DNA of 64,000 nucleotides from Comamonadaceae bacterium (GTDB taxonomy: Bacteria; Pseudomonadota; Gammaproteobacteria; Burkholderiales; Burkholderiaceae_C), in the NCBI GenBank assembly GCA_027486755.1, contig JAIXOM010000006.1:1-64000 (forward strand), given 5' to 3'. The notes beneath the pieces are model-generated. The model was not told the DNA's origin and ran no database searches. It saw only the letters and a program-made list of their open reading frames with translations. The position numbers and the translations under genes are program-made. Position 1 is the stretch's first letter. Each line of letters begins with the position of its first letter. Below are positions 40,459-51,139 of the stretch, in pieces.

Positions 40459-41730
40459 ATGGACAAGTTGCGCATCCGCGGCGGGCGGGCCTTGCAGGGC
40501 TCGGTGGACATTTCCGGCGCCAAGAACGCGGCCTTGCCCGAGCTGTGCGCCGCGCTGCTGACCGAAGAGACCGTGGTGCTAGAGAACGTGCCGCGCCTGC
40601 AGGACGTGGCCACCATGCTCAAGCTGGTGCGCAACATGGGCGTGCAGGCCCAGCGCGATGAAGCCCTGCCCACGCGCGTGCGCCTGGACGCTTCGGCGCT
40701 GGACAAGCCCGAGGCGCCTTACGAGCTGGTCAAGACCATGCGCGCTTCGGTGCTGGCCCTGGGGCCGCTGCTGGCACGCTTTGGCCGCGCCATGGTGTCG
40801 CTGCCTGGAGGCTGCGCCATCGGCTCGCGCCCGGTGGACCAGCACATCAAGGGCCTGCAGGCCATGGGCGCAGAAATCACCGTCGAGCGCGGCTACATGA
40901 TCGCCAGGCTGCGCGGCGGCGCCACGCGCCTCAAAGGCGCGCGCATCACCACCGACATGGTCACGGTCACCGGCACCGAGAATTTCCTCATGGCCGCCAC
41001 GCTGGCCCAAGGCGTGACTGTGCTGGAAAACGCCGCCCAGGAGCCCGAGGTCAGCGACCTGGCTGAGATGCTGATCAAAATGGGCGCGCACATCGAGGGC
41101 CATGGCACCAGCCGCATTCGTATCGAGGGCGTTGAGCGCCTGCACGGTTGCACACACCAGGTGGTGGCCGACCGTATTGAGGCCGGCACTTTTTTGTGCG
41201 CCGTGGCCGCCACCGGCGGCGAAGCCTTTTTGCGCCACGGCCGCGCCGACCACCTGGACGCGGTCATCGAGAAATTGCAGGCCGCAGGTGCTCGCATCAC
41301 GGCGCACGATGACGGCATCGGCGTGCAGTCGGCCGGTCGGCTCAAGGCCCAGTCTTTTCGTACCACCGAGTACCCAGGCTTTCCCACTGACATGCAGGCG
41401 CAGTTTATGGCACTCAATGTGATTGCGCATGGCAGCAGCAAGGTCACCGAGACCATCTTCGAAAACCGCTTCATGCACGTCAACGAGATGGTGCGCCTGG
41501 GCGCTCACATCCAGGTCGAGGGCAAGGTGGCGGTGATCGAGGGTGTGGAGCGCCTGTCAGGCGCCACCGTCATGGCCACCGACCTGCGGGCCTCGGCCAG
41601 CCTGGTGATCGCCGGCCTGGTGGCCGAGGGCGAGACTATGGTCGACCGCATCTACCACCTGGACCGCGGCTACGACCAGATGGAAACCAAGCTGCGCGGC
41701 CTGGGCGCCGACATCGAAAGGATTCAATGA
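40459..41730 (+). CDS. murA: UDP-N-acetylglucosamine 1-carboxyvinyltransferase
   Basis: MurA commits UDP-GlcNAc to peptidoglycan synthesis by adding enolpyruvate. The 423-residue protein has the catalytic loop with Cys in [15 protein letters not shown], the fosfomycin target, plus [13 protein letters not shown] and [17 protein letters not shown]. Length is standard. Its stop overlaps the first codon of hisG. Confidence 0.98.
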   Translation: MDKLRIRGGRALQGSVDISGAKNAALPELCAALLTEETVVLENVPRLQDVATMLKLVRNMGVQAQRDEALPTRVRLDASALDKPEAPYELVKTMRASVLALGPLLARFGRAMVSLPGGCAIGSRPVDQHIKGLQAMGAEITVERGYMIARLRGGATRLKGARITTDMVTVTGTENFLMAATLAQGVTVLENAAQEPEVSDLAEMLIKMGAHIEGHGTSRIRIEGVERLHGCTHQVVADRIEAGTFLCAVAATGGEAFLRHGRADHLDAVIEKLQAAGARITAHDDGIGVQSAGRLKAQSFRTTEYPGFPTDMQAQFMALNVIAHGSSKVTETIFENRFMHVNEMVRLGAHIQVEGKVAVIEGVERLSGATVMATDLRASASLVIAGLVAEGETMVDRIYHLDRGYDQMETKLRGLGADIERIQ

Positions 41731-42374
41731 TGCTCACACTGGCGCTGTCCAAGGGACGCATCTTCGACGACACCGTGCCGCTGTTGCGCGCCGCCGGCAT
41801 TGAGGTGCTGGACGATCCCGATAAATCGCGCAAGCTCATTCTGGCCACCAACCGGCCGGACTTGCGCGTAGTGCTGGTGCGCGCCACCGATGTGCCTACC
41901 TATGTGCAGCACGGCGGCGCCGACCTGGGCGTGGTCGGCAAGGACACCCTGCTTGAATCGGGCAGCGAGGGCCTGTACCAGCCGCTGGACCTGCAGATCG
42001 CCAAGTGCCGCATCAGCGTGGCCGTACGCGAAGACTTTGATTACGCCGCCGCCGTGCGCCAGGGCTCGCGCCTGAAGGTGGCCACCAAGTACGTGGCCAT
42101 CGCCCGCGATTTTTTCGCCAGCAAGGGCGTGCATGTGGACCTGATCAAGCTCTACGGCAGCATGGAGCTGGCCCCGCTCACCGGCCTGGCCGATGCCATC
42201 GTGGACCTGGTGTCCACCGGCAGCACGCTCAAGGCCAACCACCTGGTCGAGGTCGAGCGGATCATGGACATCAGCTCGCGCCTGGTGGTCAACCAGACTG
42301 CCCTCAAGCTCAAGCGCGAGCCCATCCGTCAGATCATCGACGCCATGGCCCTGGCCATTGCGCAGCCCGCCTGA
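41727..42374 (+). CDS. hisG: ATP phosphoribosyltransferase, short form
   Basis: HisG starts histidine biosynthesis by joining ATP and PRPP. The 215-residue product is the short form, which lacks the C-terminal regulatory domain and works with HisZ; no hisZ is in this window. It has [16 protein letters not shown] and the PRPP motif [15 protein letters not shown]. It starts inside the murA stop and is followed by hisD 4 bp later. Confidence 0.97.
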   Translation: MMLTLALSKGRIFDDTVPLLRAAGIEVLDDPDKSRKLILATNRPDLRVVLVRATDVPTYVQHGGADLGVVGKDTLLESGSEGLYQPLDLQIAKCRISVAVREDFDYAAAVRQGSRLKVATKYVAIARDFFASKGVHVDLIKLYGSMELAPLTGLADAIVDLVSTGSTLKANHLVEVERIMDISSRLVVNQTALKLKREPIRQIIDAMALAIAQPA

Positions 42375-42378
42375 AGCC

Positions 42379-43746
42379 ATGAACGCCCAGCCCTTGCAGC
42401 TGTCGACCGCTGACGCGGACTTCGAGGCCCGCTTCCAGGCCCGCCTGCACTGGTCGGCCGACACGGATGCGGCCATCGAGCAGCGCGTGGCCGAGATCCT
42501 GGCCGACGTGAAGACCCGCGGCGATGCGGCGGTGCTCGAGTACACCCAGCGTTTCGACGGCCTGGCCGCCAGCGACATGCAGGCGCTGGAACTGACCGCC
42601 GCTGAACTCAAGGCCGCCTTCGAGGGCCTGCCGGCTGCACAGCGCGAGGCCCTGCAGTTGGCCGCCAGCCGTGTGCGCAGCTACCACGAGGCGCAAAAAA
42701 AGGCCTCGGGCGAGAGCTGGAGTTACCGCGATGCCGACGGCACGCTGCTGGGTCAGAAGGTCACGCCGCTGGACCGCGTGGGCATTTACGTGCCCGGCGG
42801 TAAGGCGGCCTATCCGTCTTCGGTGCTGATGAACGCGATCCCCGCGCATGTGGCTGGCGTCGGCGAGATCATCATGGTGGTGCCTACGCCGGCCCGCAGG
42901 GATGGCCCTGCCGGTTCCTCTAGGGGCGAAAAGAATCCGCTGGTGCTGGCCGCCGCCTACGTGGCCGGCGTGAGCCGGGTCTTTACCATTGGCGGTGCGC
43001 AAGCTGTCGCCGCCCTGGCCTACGGTACGCAGACGGTGCCCAATGTGGACAAGATCACCGGCCCGGGCAATGCCTACGTGGCGGCGGCCAAGCGCCGGGT
43101 CTTTGGCACCGTGGGCATCGACATGATCGCCGGGCCGTCTGAAATTTTGGTGCTGGCCGACGGCAGTACCCCGGCCGACTGGGTGGCCATGGACCTCTTC
43201 AGCCAGGCCGAGCACGACGAGCTGGCGCAAAGCATTCTGCTGTGCCCGGACGCGGCCTACATCGCGCAGGTGCAGCGAGCGATTGACCGCCTGCTGCCCG
43301 AGATGCCGCGCGCGGCCATCATCGCCAAGAGCCTGAACGACCGCGGCGCGCTGATCCATACCCGCAGCATGGACGAGGCCTGCGCCATCAGCAACCGCAT
43401 TGCGCCTGAGCACCTGGAAATTTCCAGTCAGGAGCCTGCCCGCTGGGAGCCGCTGCTCAAGCATGCTGGCGCGATTTTCATGGGCGCCTACACCAGTGAG
43501 TCGCTGGGCGACTACTGCGCTGGTCCCAACCACGTGTTGCCTACCAGCGGCACGGCGCGCTTTTCCAGCCCGCTGGGCGTCTACGACTTCCAAAAGCGCT
43601 CCAGCCTGATCGAGGTCAGTCGCGCCGGCGCTCAAAGCCTGGGGCGCACCGCCGCCGAACTGGCTTACGGCGAAGGGCTGCAGGCGCATGCGCGTGCCGC
43701 TGAGCTGCGCCTGGAACCTGTGCCGCCGATGAGGAAGCCCGCATGA
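42379..43746 (+). CDS. hisD: Histidinol dehydrogenase
   Basis: HisD oxidises histidinol to histidine in the last two steps. The 455-residue protein has the zinc ligands in [10 protein letters not shown] (Gln, His), [21 protein letters not shown], and [15 protein letters not shown] stretch of about 13 residues between VVPTPA and NPLVLAAA (42892-42933) seems longer than in common homologues. I chose ATG 42379, 4 bp after hisG; the open frame runs further up inside hisG. It overlaps hisC by 4 bp. Confidence 0.97.
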   Translation: MNAQPLQLSTADADFEARFQARLHWSADTDAAIEQRVAEILADVKTRGDAAVLEYTQRFDGLAASDMQALELTAAELKAAFEGLPAAQREALQLAASRVRSYHEAQKKASGESWSYRDADGTLLGQKVTPLDRVGIYVPGGKAAYPSSVLMNAIPAHVAGVGEIIMVVPTPARRDGPAGSSRGEKNPLVLAAAYVAGVSRVFTIGGAQAVAALAYGTQTVPNVDKITGPGNAYVAAAKRRVFGTVGIDMIAGPSEILVLADGSTPADWVAMDLFSQAEHDELAQSILLCPDAAYIAQVQRAIDRLLPEMPRAAIIAKSLNDRGALIHTRSMDEACAISNRIAPEHLEISSQEPARWEPLLKHAGAIFMGAYTSESLGDYCAGPNHVLPTSGTARFSSPLGVYDFQKRSSLIEVSRAGAQSLGRTAAELAYGEGLQAHARAAELRLEPVPPMRKPA

Positions 43747-44837
43747 GCCTGGACCCCAAGATTTCCCGCCTGATCCGCCAGGACGTGCAGTCCATGCACG
43801 CCTACGCGGTGCAGGACTCGGCCGGCATGGTCAAGCTCGACGCCATGGAGAACCCGCACCGCCTGCCGCCCGAGTTGCAGGCCGAGCTGGGCCGCCGCCT
43901 GGGCGCCTTGGCACTCAACCGCTACCCCGATGGCCGCGTCAACCAGCTGCGCGTGGCGCTGGCTGAGTACGCGCAGATGCCTGCAGATTTCGAGCTGATG
44001 CTGGGCAATGGCTCGGACGAGCTGATCTCGCTGCTGGCCATGGCTTGCGACGTGCCGGGTGCCAGCATCCTGGCACCGGTCCCGGGCTTCGTCATGTATG
44101 CCATGAGCGCGCAGCTGCAGGGTCTGCAGTTCATCGGCGTGCCCTTGCGGCCCGACTTTGAACTGGACCTGCCGGCCATGCTGCAGGCCATTGCCGAGCA
44201 CAAGCCCTCCATCACCTACCTCGCCTACCCAAACAATCCCACGGCCAACCTCTGGGATGACGCGGCCGTCGAGGCCATCGTAGGCGCGGTGGGCGCGCAG
44301 GGCGGCCTGGTGGTCATGGACGAGGCCTACCAGCCTTTTGCCAGCAAGAGCTACCTCGATCGCATCGCCCACCACAGCCATGTACTGCTCATGCGCACGC
44401 TCAGCAAGTTCGGCCTGGCCGGCATCCGCCTGGGCTACATGATGGGCCCCCAGGCCCTGATCGCCGAGATCGACAAGGTGCGCCCGCCCTACAACGTGAG
44501 CGTGCTCAATTGCGAATGCGCGCTGTTTGCCCTGGAGCACCGGGAGGTGTTCGCCGCCCAGGCCCGCGAACTGGTGGCCGAGCGTGAAAAACTGCTGGCT
44601 GCGCTGGCGGCTTTGCCAGGTGTCACGCCGTTCAAGAGCGACGCCAACATGGTGTTGGTGCGCATGGAAGGCGAGGGCGATCGTGCTACCACCGTCTTTG
44701 GTGGCATGAAAGCGCAAAAGGTACTGGTGAAAAACGTTTCTAAAATGCACCCCTTGCTCGCCAACTGCCTGCGCCTGACCGTCGGCACCGCCGATGAGAA
44801 CCGGCAGATGCTGCAAGCCTTCACTCAAAGCCTATGA
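43743..44837 (+). CDS. hisC: Histidinol-phosphate aminotransferase
   Basis: HisC is a PLP-dependent aminotransferase that makes histidinol phosphate. The 364-residue fold-I enzyme has the PLP lysine in [16 protein letters not shown], the aspartate in [10 protein letters not shown], and YPNNPTANL. It overlaps hisD and hisB by 4 bp each, so the cluster is tightly coupled. Confidence 0.97.
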   Translation: MSLDPKISRLIRQDVQSMHAYAVQDSAGMVKLDAMENPHRLPPELQAELGRRLGALALNRYPDGRVNQLRVALAEYAQMPADFELMLGNGSDELISLLAMACDVPGASILAPVPGFVMYAMSAQLQGLQFIGVPLRPDFELDLPAMLQAIAEHKPSITYLAYPNNPTANLWDDAAVEAIVGAVGAQGGLVVMDEAYQPFASKSYLDRIAHHSHVLLMRTLSKFGLAGIRLGYMMGPQALIAEIDKVRPPYNVSVLNCECALFALEHREVFAAQARELVAEREKLLAALAALPGVTPFKSDANMVLVRMEGEGDRATTVFGGMKAQKVLVKNVSKMHPLLANCLRLTVGTADENRQMLQAFTQSL

Positions 44838-45442
44838 CCTCCCACACTCAGGCCCCCCGCATCGCGCAGGTCAGCCGCAACACCGCCGAAACCAAGATCA
44901 GCGTCCAGATCAACCTGGACGGCACCGGCCAGTCGCGCCTGGCCACGGGCATCGGCTTTTTCGACCACATGCTCGACCAGATCGCCCGCCATGGGCTGAT
45001 TGATCTGGACATCGTGGCTGAGGGCGACCTGCACATTGACGGCCACCACACGGTCGAGGACGTGGGCATCACGCTCGGCCAAGCCATTGCCAAGGCTGTG
45101 GGCGATAAGAAAGGCCTGCGCCGCTACGGCCATGCCTATGTGCCGCTGGACGAGGCGCTTTCGCGCGTGGTGGTTGATTTTTCCGGCCGCCCCGGCCTGG
45201 AAATGCATGTGCCCTTCAAGAGCGGCATGATCGGCCAGTTCGACACCCAGCTGGCCTACGAATTCTTCCAGGGCCTGGTCAACCACGCCTTCATCACGCT
45301 GCACATCGACAACCTGCGCGGTGACAACGCCCACCACCAGGCCGAAACCGTGTTCAAGGCCTTTGCCCGCGCCCTGCGCATGGCGCTCGAGATCGACCCG
45401 CGCGCGGCTGGCACCATTCCTTCGACCAAGGGCTCGCTCTGA
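44834..45442 (+). CDS. hisB: Imidazoleglycerol-phosphate dehydratase
   Basis: HisB dehydrates imidazole glycerol phosphate. The 202-residue product is the monofunctional dehydratase, with the manganese-binding blocks [25 protein letters not shown], and DNAHHQAE. No phosphatase domain is fused, so the histidinol phosphatase must be encoded elsewhere. Confidence 0.98.
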   Translation: MTSHTQAPRIAQVSRNTAETKISVQINLDGTGQSRLATGIGFFDHMLDQIARHGLIDLDIVAEGDLHIDGHHTVEDVGITLGQAIAKAVGDKKGLRRYGHAYVPLDEALSRVVVDFSGRPGLEMHVPFKSGMIGQFDTQLAYEFFQGLVNHAFITLHIDNLRGDNAHHQAETVFKAFARALRMALEIDPRAAGTIPSTKGSL

Positions 45443-45470
45443 TCCACAGGCTGCGCCGGCCGATTCCATC

Positions 45471-46148
45471 ATGTCCACGAAAACTGTTGCAGTTGTCGAT
45501 TACGGCTCGGGCAACCTGCGCTCCGTTTCTCAGGCCGTGCTGCATGCGGCCCAGGCCACCGGGCACCAGGTGCTGCTCAGTTCCGACGCCGACCAGATCA
45601 TGGCCGCCGAGCGGGTGGTGCTGCCTGGCCAGGGGGCCATGCACGACTGCATGCGCTCGCTCGACACCGCCGGCCTGCGTCAGGCTGTGCTGCATGCGGC
45701 CGCCCACAAGCCGCTGTTTGGCGTGTGCGTGGGCATGCAAATGTTGCTCGACAGTAGCCAGGAGGGGGTCGATGGCATCGACACCCCGAGCCTCGGTCTG
45801 ATCCCGGGTCGGGTGCTGCGCTTTGACCTTGAGGGCCGCTTGCAGTCCGATGGCAGCCGCTTCAAGGTCCCGCAGATGGGCTGGAACCAGGTCCATCAGC
45901 TCACCGGAGACTCGGGTAAACCCCATGATTTGTGGGCCGAGGTGCCGCAGGAGGCCTGGTTTTACTTTGTGCACAGCTTTTACGCCCGGCCGTCGGATGC
46001 GCGCCACACTGTGGGCGAGGCAGACTACGGTGGACGCTTTACCGCCGCGATTGCTCGGGATAATATTTTCGCCACCCAGTTTCATCCCGAAAAAAGCGCC
46101 GAACACGGCTTGACCCTCTATCGCAATTTCCTGCAGTGGCAGCCCTGA
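45471..46148 (+). CDS. hisH: Imidazole glycerol phosphate synthase, glutaminase subunit
   Basis: HisH supplies ammonia to HisF. The 225-residue class I glutamine amidotransferase has Cys in [12 protein letters not shown] and the His-X-Glu pair in [10 protein letters not shown]. The ATG at 45471 opens [18 protein letters not shown]; the longer open frame from 45321 is a shadow inside hisB. Confidence 0.97.
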   Translation: MSTKTVAVVDYGSGNLRSVSQAVLHAAQATGHQVLLSSDADQIMAAERVVLPGQGAMHDCMRSLDTAGLRQAVLHAAAHKPLFGVCVGMQMLLDSSQEGVDGIDTPSLGLIPGRVLRFDLEGRLQSDGSRFKVPQMGWNQVHQLTGDSGKPHDLWAEVPQEAWFYFVHSFYARPSDARHTVGEADYGGRFTAAIARDNIFATQFHPEKSAEHGLTLYRNFLQWQP

Positions 46149-46209
46149 GTCGCTTGTCGGTCACCGGTAAACCCCTGCATCTTTTCCAGACTGGACTTCT
46201 CCTCCCACC

Positions 46210-46950
46210 ATGCTGCTGATTCCTGCCATCGATCTCAAAGACGGCCAATGTGTGCGCCTCAAACAGGGCGATATGGATCAAGCCACCCATTTCGGCGAAG
46301 ACCCGGCGGCCATGGCGCGCAACTGGTTGAGCAAAGGCGCCCGCCGCCTGCACTTGGTCGACCTCAACGGTGCTTTTGCGGGCAAGCCTAAGAACGAGCC
46401 GGCCATCCGCAAGATCCTCAAGGAAGTGGGCGGCGAGATTGATGTGCAGCTCGGCGGCGGCATTCGTGACCTGGACACCATCGAGCGTTATTTGGATGCC
46501 GGCCTGCGCTACGTCATCATAGGCACCGCCGCTGTTAAGAATCCGGGCTTCCTGCAAGACGCCTGCACCGCTTTCGGCGGCCATATCATCGTGGGCCTGG
46601 ACGCCAAGGACGGCAAGGTGGCCACTGACGGATGGAGCAAGCTCACCGGCCATGAGGTGGTCGATCTGGCGCGAAAATTCGAGGACTATGGGGTTGAGTC
46701 CGTGATCTACACCGACATCGGTCGCGATGGCATGCTCAGCGGCATCAACATCGAGGCCACGGTGCGGCTGGCTCAGGCGCTGACCATCCCGGTGATCGCC
46801 TCGGGCGGCTTGTCCAATATGGTTGACATTGATGCGCTGTGCGCGGTCGAGGGCGAGGGCGTCGAAGGCGTGATCTGCGGCCGTTCCATCTACACTGGGG
46901 ACCTTGATTTCGCGGCCGCGCAGGCGCGCGCCGATGAACTCAACGGCTGA
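46210..46950 (+). CDS. hisA: ProFAR isomerase
   Basis: HisA is a TIM-barrel isomerase that opens the ribose ring of ProFAR. The 246-residue protein has [18 protein letters not shown] with the catalytic Asp, [11 protein letters not shown], and [11 protein letters not shown]. Its gene lies 61 bp after hisH and 47 bp before hisF. Confidence 0.97.
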   Translation: MLLIPAIDLKDGQCVRLKQGDMDQATHFGEDPAAMARNWLSKGARRLHLVDLNGAFAGKPKNEPAIRKILKEVGGEIDVQLGGGIRDLDTIERYLDAGLRYVIIGTAAVKNPGFLQDACTAFGGHIIVGLDAKDGKVATDGWSKLTGHEVVDLARKFEDYGVESVIYTDIGRDGMLSGINIEATVRLAQALTIPVIASGGLSNMVDIDALCAVEGEGVEGVICGRSIYTGDLDFAAAQARADELNG

Positions 46951-46997
46951 GCCCTTCCACCCCATGCTGCTGCGCCACCGGTGCCAGCGTGCCTTCT

Positions 46998-47798
46998 ATG
47001 CTTGCCAAACGCATCATCCCTTGCCTGGACGTGACGGGCGGCCGCGTGGTCAAGGGGGTCAATTTCCTGGAGCTGCGCGACGCTGGCGACCCGGTGGAAA
47101 TTGCCGCGAGCTACAACGCCCAGGGCGCTGACGAGCTGACTTTTCTGGACATCACGGCCACCAGCGACGGACGTGATCTGATCCTGCCCATCATCGAGGC
47201 CGTGGCCTCCCAAGTCTTCATTCCGCTGACGGTCGGCGGCGGCGTGCGCAGTGTGGCCGATGTGCGCCGACTGCTCAATGCGGGCGCCGACAAGACCAGC
47301 TTCAATTCAGCCGCCATCGCCAACCCAACCCTGATCCGCGAGGCAAGCGACAAATACGGCTCGCAGTGCATCGTGGTGGCTATTGATGCCAAGCGCCGCA
47401 GCGCAGATGACGAGCAGCGCCCGGACGAGCAGGGCCGGCCGGTAGGACCGGGCTGGGACGTCTACAGCCACGGCGGCCGCAAGAATGTAGGCCTCGATGC
47501 GGTGGCCTGGGCCCGCAAGATGGCCGACTATGGCGCCGGCGAGATCTTGCTGACCAGCATGGACCGAGACGGCACAAAGTCGGGCTTCGATCTGGCGCTC
47601 ACCCGCGCCGTCAGCGACGCGGTCAGCGTGCCGGTGATCGCCTCGGGCGGCGTGGGCAATCTTGACCATCTGGCCGATGGGGTACAGCAAGGCGCAGCCG
47701 ATGCAGTACTGGCGGCCAGCATCTTTCATTACGGCGAATATACGGTGCAGCAGGCCAAGCAGCGCATGCGCGAGCGTGGCATCTCGGTGCGTCTGTGA
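46998..47798 (+). CDS. hisF: Imidazole glycerol phosphate synthase, cyclase subunit
   Basis: HisF joins ammonia from HisH to PRFAR, giving IGP and AICAR. The 266-residue TIM barrel has [19 protein letters not shown] with the catalytic Asp and [13 protein letters not shown] with the second Asp. I chose ATG 46998 (MLAKRII, the usual family start) over an in-frame GTG at 46989. Confidence 0.98.
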   Translation: MLAKRIIPCLDVTGGRVVKGVNFLELRDAGDPVEIAASYNAQGADELTFLDITATSDGRDLILPIIEAVASQVFIPLTVGGGVRSVADVRRLLNAGADKTSFNSAAIANPTLIREASDKYGSQCIVVAIDAKRRSADDEQRPDEQGRPVGPGWDVYSHGGRKNVGLDAVAWARKMADYGAGEILLTSMDRDGTKSGFDLALTRAVSDAVSVPVIASGGVGNLDHLADGVQQGAADAVLAASIFHYGEYTVQQAKQRMRERGISVRL

Positions 47799-47809
47799 AT
47801 CTGCTCACG

Positions 47810-47815
47810 TAAGAT
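47810..47815 (+). promoter_or_regulatory. Candidate -10 box upstream of hisI
   Basis: TAAGAT ends six bases before the hisI ATG. If active it would give a leaderless hisI transcript within the his operon. No clear -35 match. Confidence 0.3.
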
Positions 47816-47821
47816 AGTCCC

Positions 47822-48214
47822 ATGAATTGGATCGATCAAGTCCAGTGGGACGCTCAAGGCCTGGTGCCCGTCATTGCCCAGGAGGCCGCCTCTGGTGATG
47901 TGCTGATGTTTGCCTGGATGAACCGCGAGGCCCTGCAAAAGACCGCTGAGCTCGGCCGTGCGGTGTATTTCAGCCGCTCGCGCGGCAAGCTCTGGTTCAA
48001 AGGCGAGGAGTCTGGCCATGTACAGACGGTCCACGACATCCGGCTCGACTGCGACAACGATGTGGTCCTGCTCAAGGTGACCCAGACCGGCCATGAGCCT
48101 GGCATTGCCTGCCACACCGGGCGGCACAGCTGCTTTTTTCAGCGCTATGAAGACGGGCAATGGCACAGTGTCGAGCCTGTGCTCAAAGACCCCGCTCAGA
48201 TCTACAAGAACTGA
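47822..48214 (+). CDS. hisI: Phosphoribosyl-AMP cyclohydrolase
   Basis: HisI opens the adenine ring of PR-AMP. The 130-residue product has the metal-binding Cys set in RLDCDND and [11 protein letters not shown] and the segment [12 protein letters not shown]. HisI and HisE are separate genes here, as in many betaproteobacteria. hisE begins 2 bp after its stop. Confidence 0.97.
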   Translation: MNWIDQVQWDAQGLVPVIAQEAASGDVLMFAWMNREALQKTAELGRAVYFSRSRGKLWFKGEESGHVQTVHDIRLDCDNDVVLLKVTQTGHEPGIACHTGRHSCFFQRYEDGQWHSVEPVLKDPAQIYKN

Positions 48215-48216
48215 AC

Positions 48217-48594
48217 ATGAGCTCCAACGACACCCTGGCCCGTTTGGCGGCCGTGCTTGAAAGCCGCAAGATCGCCAACGGCGGTAACCCCGAGGCCAGT
48301 TATGTGGCGCGCCTGTTTGCCAAGGGGCCTGATGCCTTTCTCAAGAAAATCGGCGAGGAGGCCACCGAAGCGGTGATGGCTGCCAAGGACCTGGAGCGCG
48401 GCGACAGTGCCGAGCTGCGCGCTCGCTTCATCGGCGAACTGGCCGACCTTTGGTTTCACTCCATGGTGGCGCTGGCCCATTACGGCCTGCAGCCGGCCGA
48501 TGTGTTGGCCGAGCTCGAGCGCCGTGAGGGCCTGGGCGGCCTGGAAGAAAAAGCCCTGCGCAAGGCCCAGGCCCGCGAGGCCGAGGGTTCCTAG
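48217..48594 (+). CDS. hisE: Phosphoribosyl-ATP pyrophosphatase
   Basis: HisE removes pyrophosphate from PR-ATP. The 125-residue all-helical protein has [24 protein letters not shown] and the MazG-like acidic residues in [17 protein letters not shown] 48217 gives the usual N-terminus; the open frame begins earlier inside hisI. Confidence 0.97.
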   Translation: MSSNDTLARLAAVLESRKIANGGNPEASYVARLFAKGPDAFLKKIGEEATEAVMAAKDLERGDSAELRARFIGELADLWFHSMVALAHYGLQPADVLAELERREGLGGLEEKALRKAQAREAEGS

Positions 48595-48623
48595 CCCGGG
48601 CCCGACACCCTGCTGGCCTCGCC

Positions 48624-49019
48624 ATGTCCCTGCCTGAACCCTTCATGCCGCCCAGCGGCAAGACCTCTGGGGAGCGGCTGTTGATGCAGGTGCTTTATGC
48701 GCTGCACACCCTGGCCTGGTTTTCGGTGGGCATGCTGGCCGTGCTGGCGCTGATCCTCAACTACATCCGGCGTGTCGATGAAGCCGATGCCCTCTACCAG
48801 GCCCACCACCGTTACATGATTGCCACCTTCTGGTGGACGCTGCTGTGGCTGTTGCTGCTGGCACCCTTGTGGCTGCTGTTCATTCTGCCCGGCTGGCTGG
48901 CCTATTTTTTGGTGCTGCTGTGGTACCTCTACCGCTGCCTCAGAGGCTGGCTGCGCTTTAATGACGGCCGCCTGCCCCAGAACCTTCCCCCGACCGTCGA
49001 CTCCATCCCACCGCCATGA
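48624..49019 (+). CDS. Small membrane protein of unknown function
   Basis: A 131-residue protein with three hydrophobic segments (about residues 28-48, 65-88 and 90-106), including the Trp/Leu-rich WWTLLWLLLLAPLWLLFILP. It resembles DUF4870-type small membrane proteins, but I cannot name it with confidence. It lies between hisE and hinT, and its stop overlaps the hinT ATG, so it belongs to the his-hinT transcript. Confidence 0.75.
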   Translation: MSLPEPFMPPSGKTSGERLLMQVLYALHTLAWFSVGMLAVLALILNYIRRVDEADALYQAHHRYMIATFWWTLLWLLLLAPLWLLFILPGWLAYFLVLLWYLYRCLRGWLRFNDGRLPQNLPPTVDSIPPP

Positions 49020-49378
49020 GCCACACACCTGATAACTGCATTTTCTGCAAGATCGCCGCCGGCCAGATTCCCAGCCGTAAGGTCTATGGAGACGAGGATA
49101 TTTACGCATTCCACGACATCAAGCCCTGGGCGCCGGTTCACTTTCTGATCATTCCGCGCGCCCATATCTCCTCCATGGCCCAGGTGGGCCCCGAGCATCA
49201 GGCGCTGCTGGGACGCATGATGGTGCTGGCCCCCCGGCTGGCGCTGGAGCAGGGCTGCAACCCCTATCCGCAAGGCGGGTTTCGCATCGTCACCAATACC
49301 GGCGCCGAGGGCGGGCAGGAGGTGCATCACCTGCATTGGCATGTCATGGGTGGCCCGCGTCCCTGGTTGCGCGGATGA
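49016..49378 (+). CDS. hinT: HIT-family nucleotide hydrolase HinT
   Basis: HinT splits adenosine phosphoramidates and related nucleotides. The 120-residue protein has the histidine triad in EVHHLHWHVMGG, the zinc-type NCIFCKIAAGQIP and HFLIIPRAHISS. The position after hisE and before tatA is common in Burkholderiales. Confidence 0.96.
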   Translation: MSHTPDNCIFCKIAAGQIPSRKVYGDEDIYAFHDIKPWAPVHFLIIPRAHISSMAQVGPEHQALLGRMMVLAPRLALEQGCNPYPQGGFRIVTNTGAEGGQEVHHLHWHVMGGPRPWLRG

Positions 49379-49393
49379 GGCCGCAAGCCCGGG

Positions 49394-49420
49394 CCTTGAT
49401 GGGGTCTAGGCCCCGCAAGG
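49394..49420 (+). terminator. Hairpin after hinT
   Basis: CCTTG (49394-49398) with CAAGG (49416-49420) and GGGG (49401-49404) with CCCC (49411-49414) form a hairpin 15 bases after the hinT stop. It is followed by TCTTG rather than a T run, so termination may be partial. Confidence 0.4.
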
Positions 49421-49449
49421 TCTTGAATGTCTTGCAAGACCTATAGAAT
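49421..49449 (+). promoter_or_regulatory. Candidate promoter of tatABC
   Basis: TCTTGA/TTGAAT (49421-49428) and TAGAAT (49444-49449) lie about 50 bp upstream of the tatA ATG. Spacing is 17 bp for the first and 15 bp for the second -35 choice. Confidence 0.45.
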
Positions 49450-49497
49450 GATTGCATCCCGGGCCAAAATCTCTGGCCCAAAGCGCAGGAGTACAAC

Positions 49498-49758
49498 ATG
49501 GGTTCGTTTTCCATCTGGCATTGGCTGATCGTTCTGGCGATCGTGATCATGGTTTTTGGCACCAAAAAGCTAAGGAGTCTGGGCTCAGACCTTGGCGGTG
49601 CGGTCAAGGGCTTCAAGGACGGCGTGAAAGACGGCGGCGCCGGCGCGCAGGCTGCCGAAGAGGCTGCCAAGGCGCCAGCGGCTCAGGTGGCCAACCAAGC
49701 GGCCGCCAGCGCTGACGAGAAAAACACCATCGACGTCCAGGCTCGTCCCAAGTCCTGA
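49498..49758 (+). CDS. tatA: Twin-arginine translocase subunit TatA
   Basis: TatA forms the variable pore of the Tat export system for folded proteins. The 86-residue protein has the N-terminal helix [17 protein letters not shown], the [19 protein letters not shown] amphipathic helix with the FGTKKLR hinge, and a charged Ala-rich tail. It has its own likely promoter about 50 bp upstream. Confidence 0.96.
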   Translation: MGSFSIWHWLIVLAIVIMVFGTKKLRSLGSDLGGAVKGFKDGVKDGGAGAQAAEEAAKAPAAQVANQAAASADEKNTIDVQARPKS

Positions 49759-49805
49759 GACGCCGGCGCGCGCCTGCTGCAGGCGGCGCCACAACCGAGT
49801 TATCC

Positions 49806-50285
49806 ATGATCGATCTGGGCGTTTCCAAGATGGCCTTGATCGGCGTAGTTGCGCTGATCGTCATCGGACCCGAGAAATTGCCGCGCGTGGCCCGCACGGT
49901 GGGGACGCTGCTGGGCAAGGCCAGGCGCTATGTGGCCGACGTTAAGAACGAGGTCAGCCAATCGATGCAGCTCGATGAGCTCAAGAAGATGAAAGAGACC
50001 ATGGAGAGCGCCGCCCGCGATGTGCAGAGCTCGGTGCAGACCACGGCCAATGATTTCGAGCAGAGCTGGAACGAAACCACCAGCTCTCTGGAGCAGGCGG
50101 CCACAGCGGTCGAGACGCCGCCTATGATCGTGTTTCCTGAATATAAACATCCGGGCAAGAAGTGGCGCGTGAAGCAGGGCGCCATGCCGCAGTGGTACAA
50201 GGCCCGTTCCGGCGTGCGCACACGGGCCTTGTCGGGGGCGGCCCGGGTGGCGCGTTTTCGGCCGCGCTCGTCGGCCCTGGGCTGA
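49806..50285 (+). CDS. tatB: Twin-arginine translocase subunit TatB
   Basis: TatB is the substrate-receptor partner of TatC. The 159-residue protein begins [31 protein letters not shown] as expected, then an amphipathic helix with long coiled coil ([17 protein letters not shown]). From about residue 105 it has a basic C-terminal part rich in Arg, Ala and Pro ([15 protein letters not shown]), longer than in E. coli and typical of Comamonadaceae-like TatB in my knowledge. Confidence 0.95.
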   Translation: MIDLGVSKMALIGVVALIVIGPEKLPRVARTVGTLLGKARRYVADVKNEVSQSMQLDELKKMKETMESAARDVQSSVQTTANDFEQSWNETTSSLEQAATAVETPPMIVFPEYKHPGKKWRVKQGAMPQWYKARSGVRTRALSGAARVARFRPRSSALG

Positions 50286-50316
50286 TGCGCTCCCTTGCGC
50301 CTGAACGCCACCTTCC

Positions 50317-51126
50317 ATGAGCACCCCCCAAGACACAAAACCCGACGAGCTGGCTGGCACCGAGCAGCCTTTCGTGCAGCACCTGATGGAGCTGCGCGAC
50401 CGGATGATCAAGGCTATTTTGGCCATTGGTCTGATGGCAGCGGTCTTGGCCCTTTATCCGGGCCCCGGCGCCCTGTACGACATGCTGGCCGCACCTCTGG
50501 TGGAGACCCTGCCTAAGGGCGCGACGCTGATCGCCACCAATGTGATCTCGCCCTTTGTTGTGCCGATCAAAATCCTGTTCATGGCCGCTTTCTTATTGGC
50601 CTTGCCGGTGGTGCTCTATCAGGTCTGGGCTTTTGTGGCGCCGGGGCTGTATTCGCATGAAAAGCGGCTGGTCATGCCGCTGGTGATTTCCAGCACCCTC
50701 CTGTTTTTCATTGGTGTGGCGTTTTGCTATTACTTCGTCTTTGGCCAGGTCTTTGCCTTTATTCAGAGCTTTGCGCCCAAATCGATCACCGCTGCGCCCG
50801 ATATCGAGGCCTACCTGGACTTCGTGATCGGCATGTTCCTGGCCTTTGGCCTGGCCTTTGAAGTGCCGGTGGCTGTCATCTTGCTGGTGCGCATGGGCGT
50901 GGTATCGACCGCGCAACTGCGCCAGTGGCGGGGCTACTTCTGGGTCATTGCCGCTGTGGGTACAGCGCTGGTGACGCCGCCTGACGCCGGCTCCATGCTG
51001 ATGCTGCTGGGCGTGGTCGGGGCCCTGTACGAGGTCGGCATTGTTGCCGCCCAGTTCTTTGTCAAACATACCAAGCCGGCTGAGGACAGCAGCCCCGAGA
51101 CCGGCAGCGACTCAACGCCGCCCTGA
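50317..51126 (+). CDS. tatC: Twin-arginine translocase subunit TatC
   Basis: TatC is the six-helix membrane receptor for RR signal peptides. The 269-residue protein has the N-terminal HLMELRDRMIK and the family signature FYQVWAFVAPGLYSHEKRL-like stretch at residues 105-125, and the conserved FAFGLAFEVPV-type segment near residue 190. It ends convergently 13 bp from the protease gene. Confidence 0.97.
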   Translation: MSTPQDTKPDELAGTEQPFVQHLMELRDRMIKAILAIGLMAAVLALYPGPGALYDMLAAPLVETLPKGATLIATNVISPFVVPIKILFMAAFLLALPVVLYQVWAFVAPGLYSHEKRLVMPLVISSTLLFFIGVAFCYYFVFGQVFAFIQSFAPKSITAAPDIEAYLDFVIGMFLAFGLAFEVPVAVILLVRMGVVSTAQLRQWRGYFWVIAAVGTALVTPPDAGSMLMLLGVVGALYEVGIVAAQFFVKHTKPAEDSSPETGSDSTPP

Positions 51127-51139
51127 ATTCGGGCTGGCT

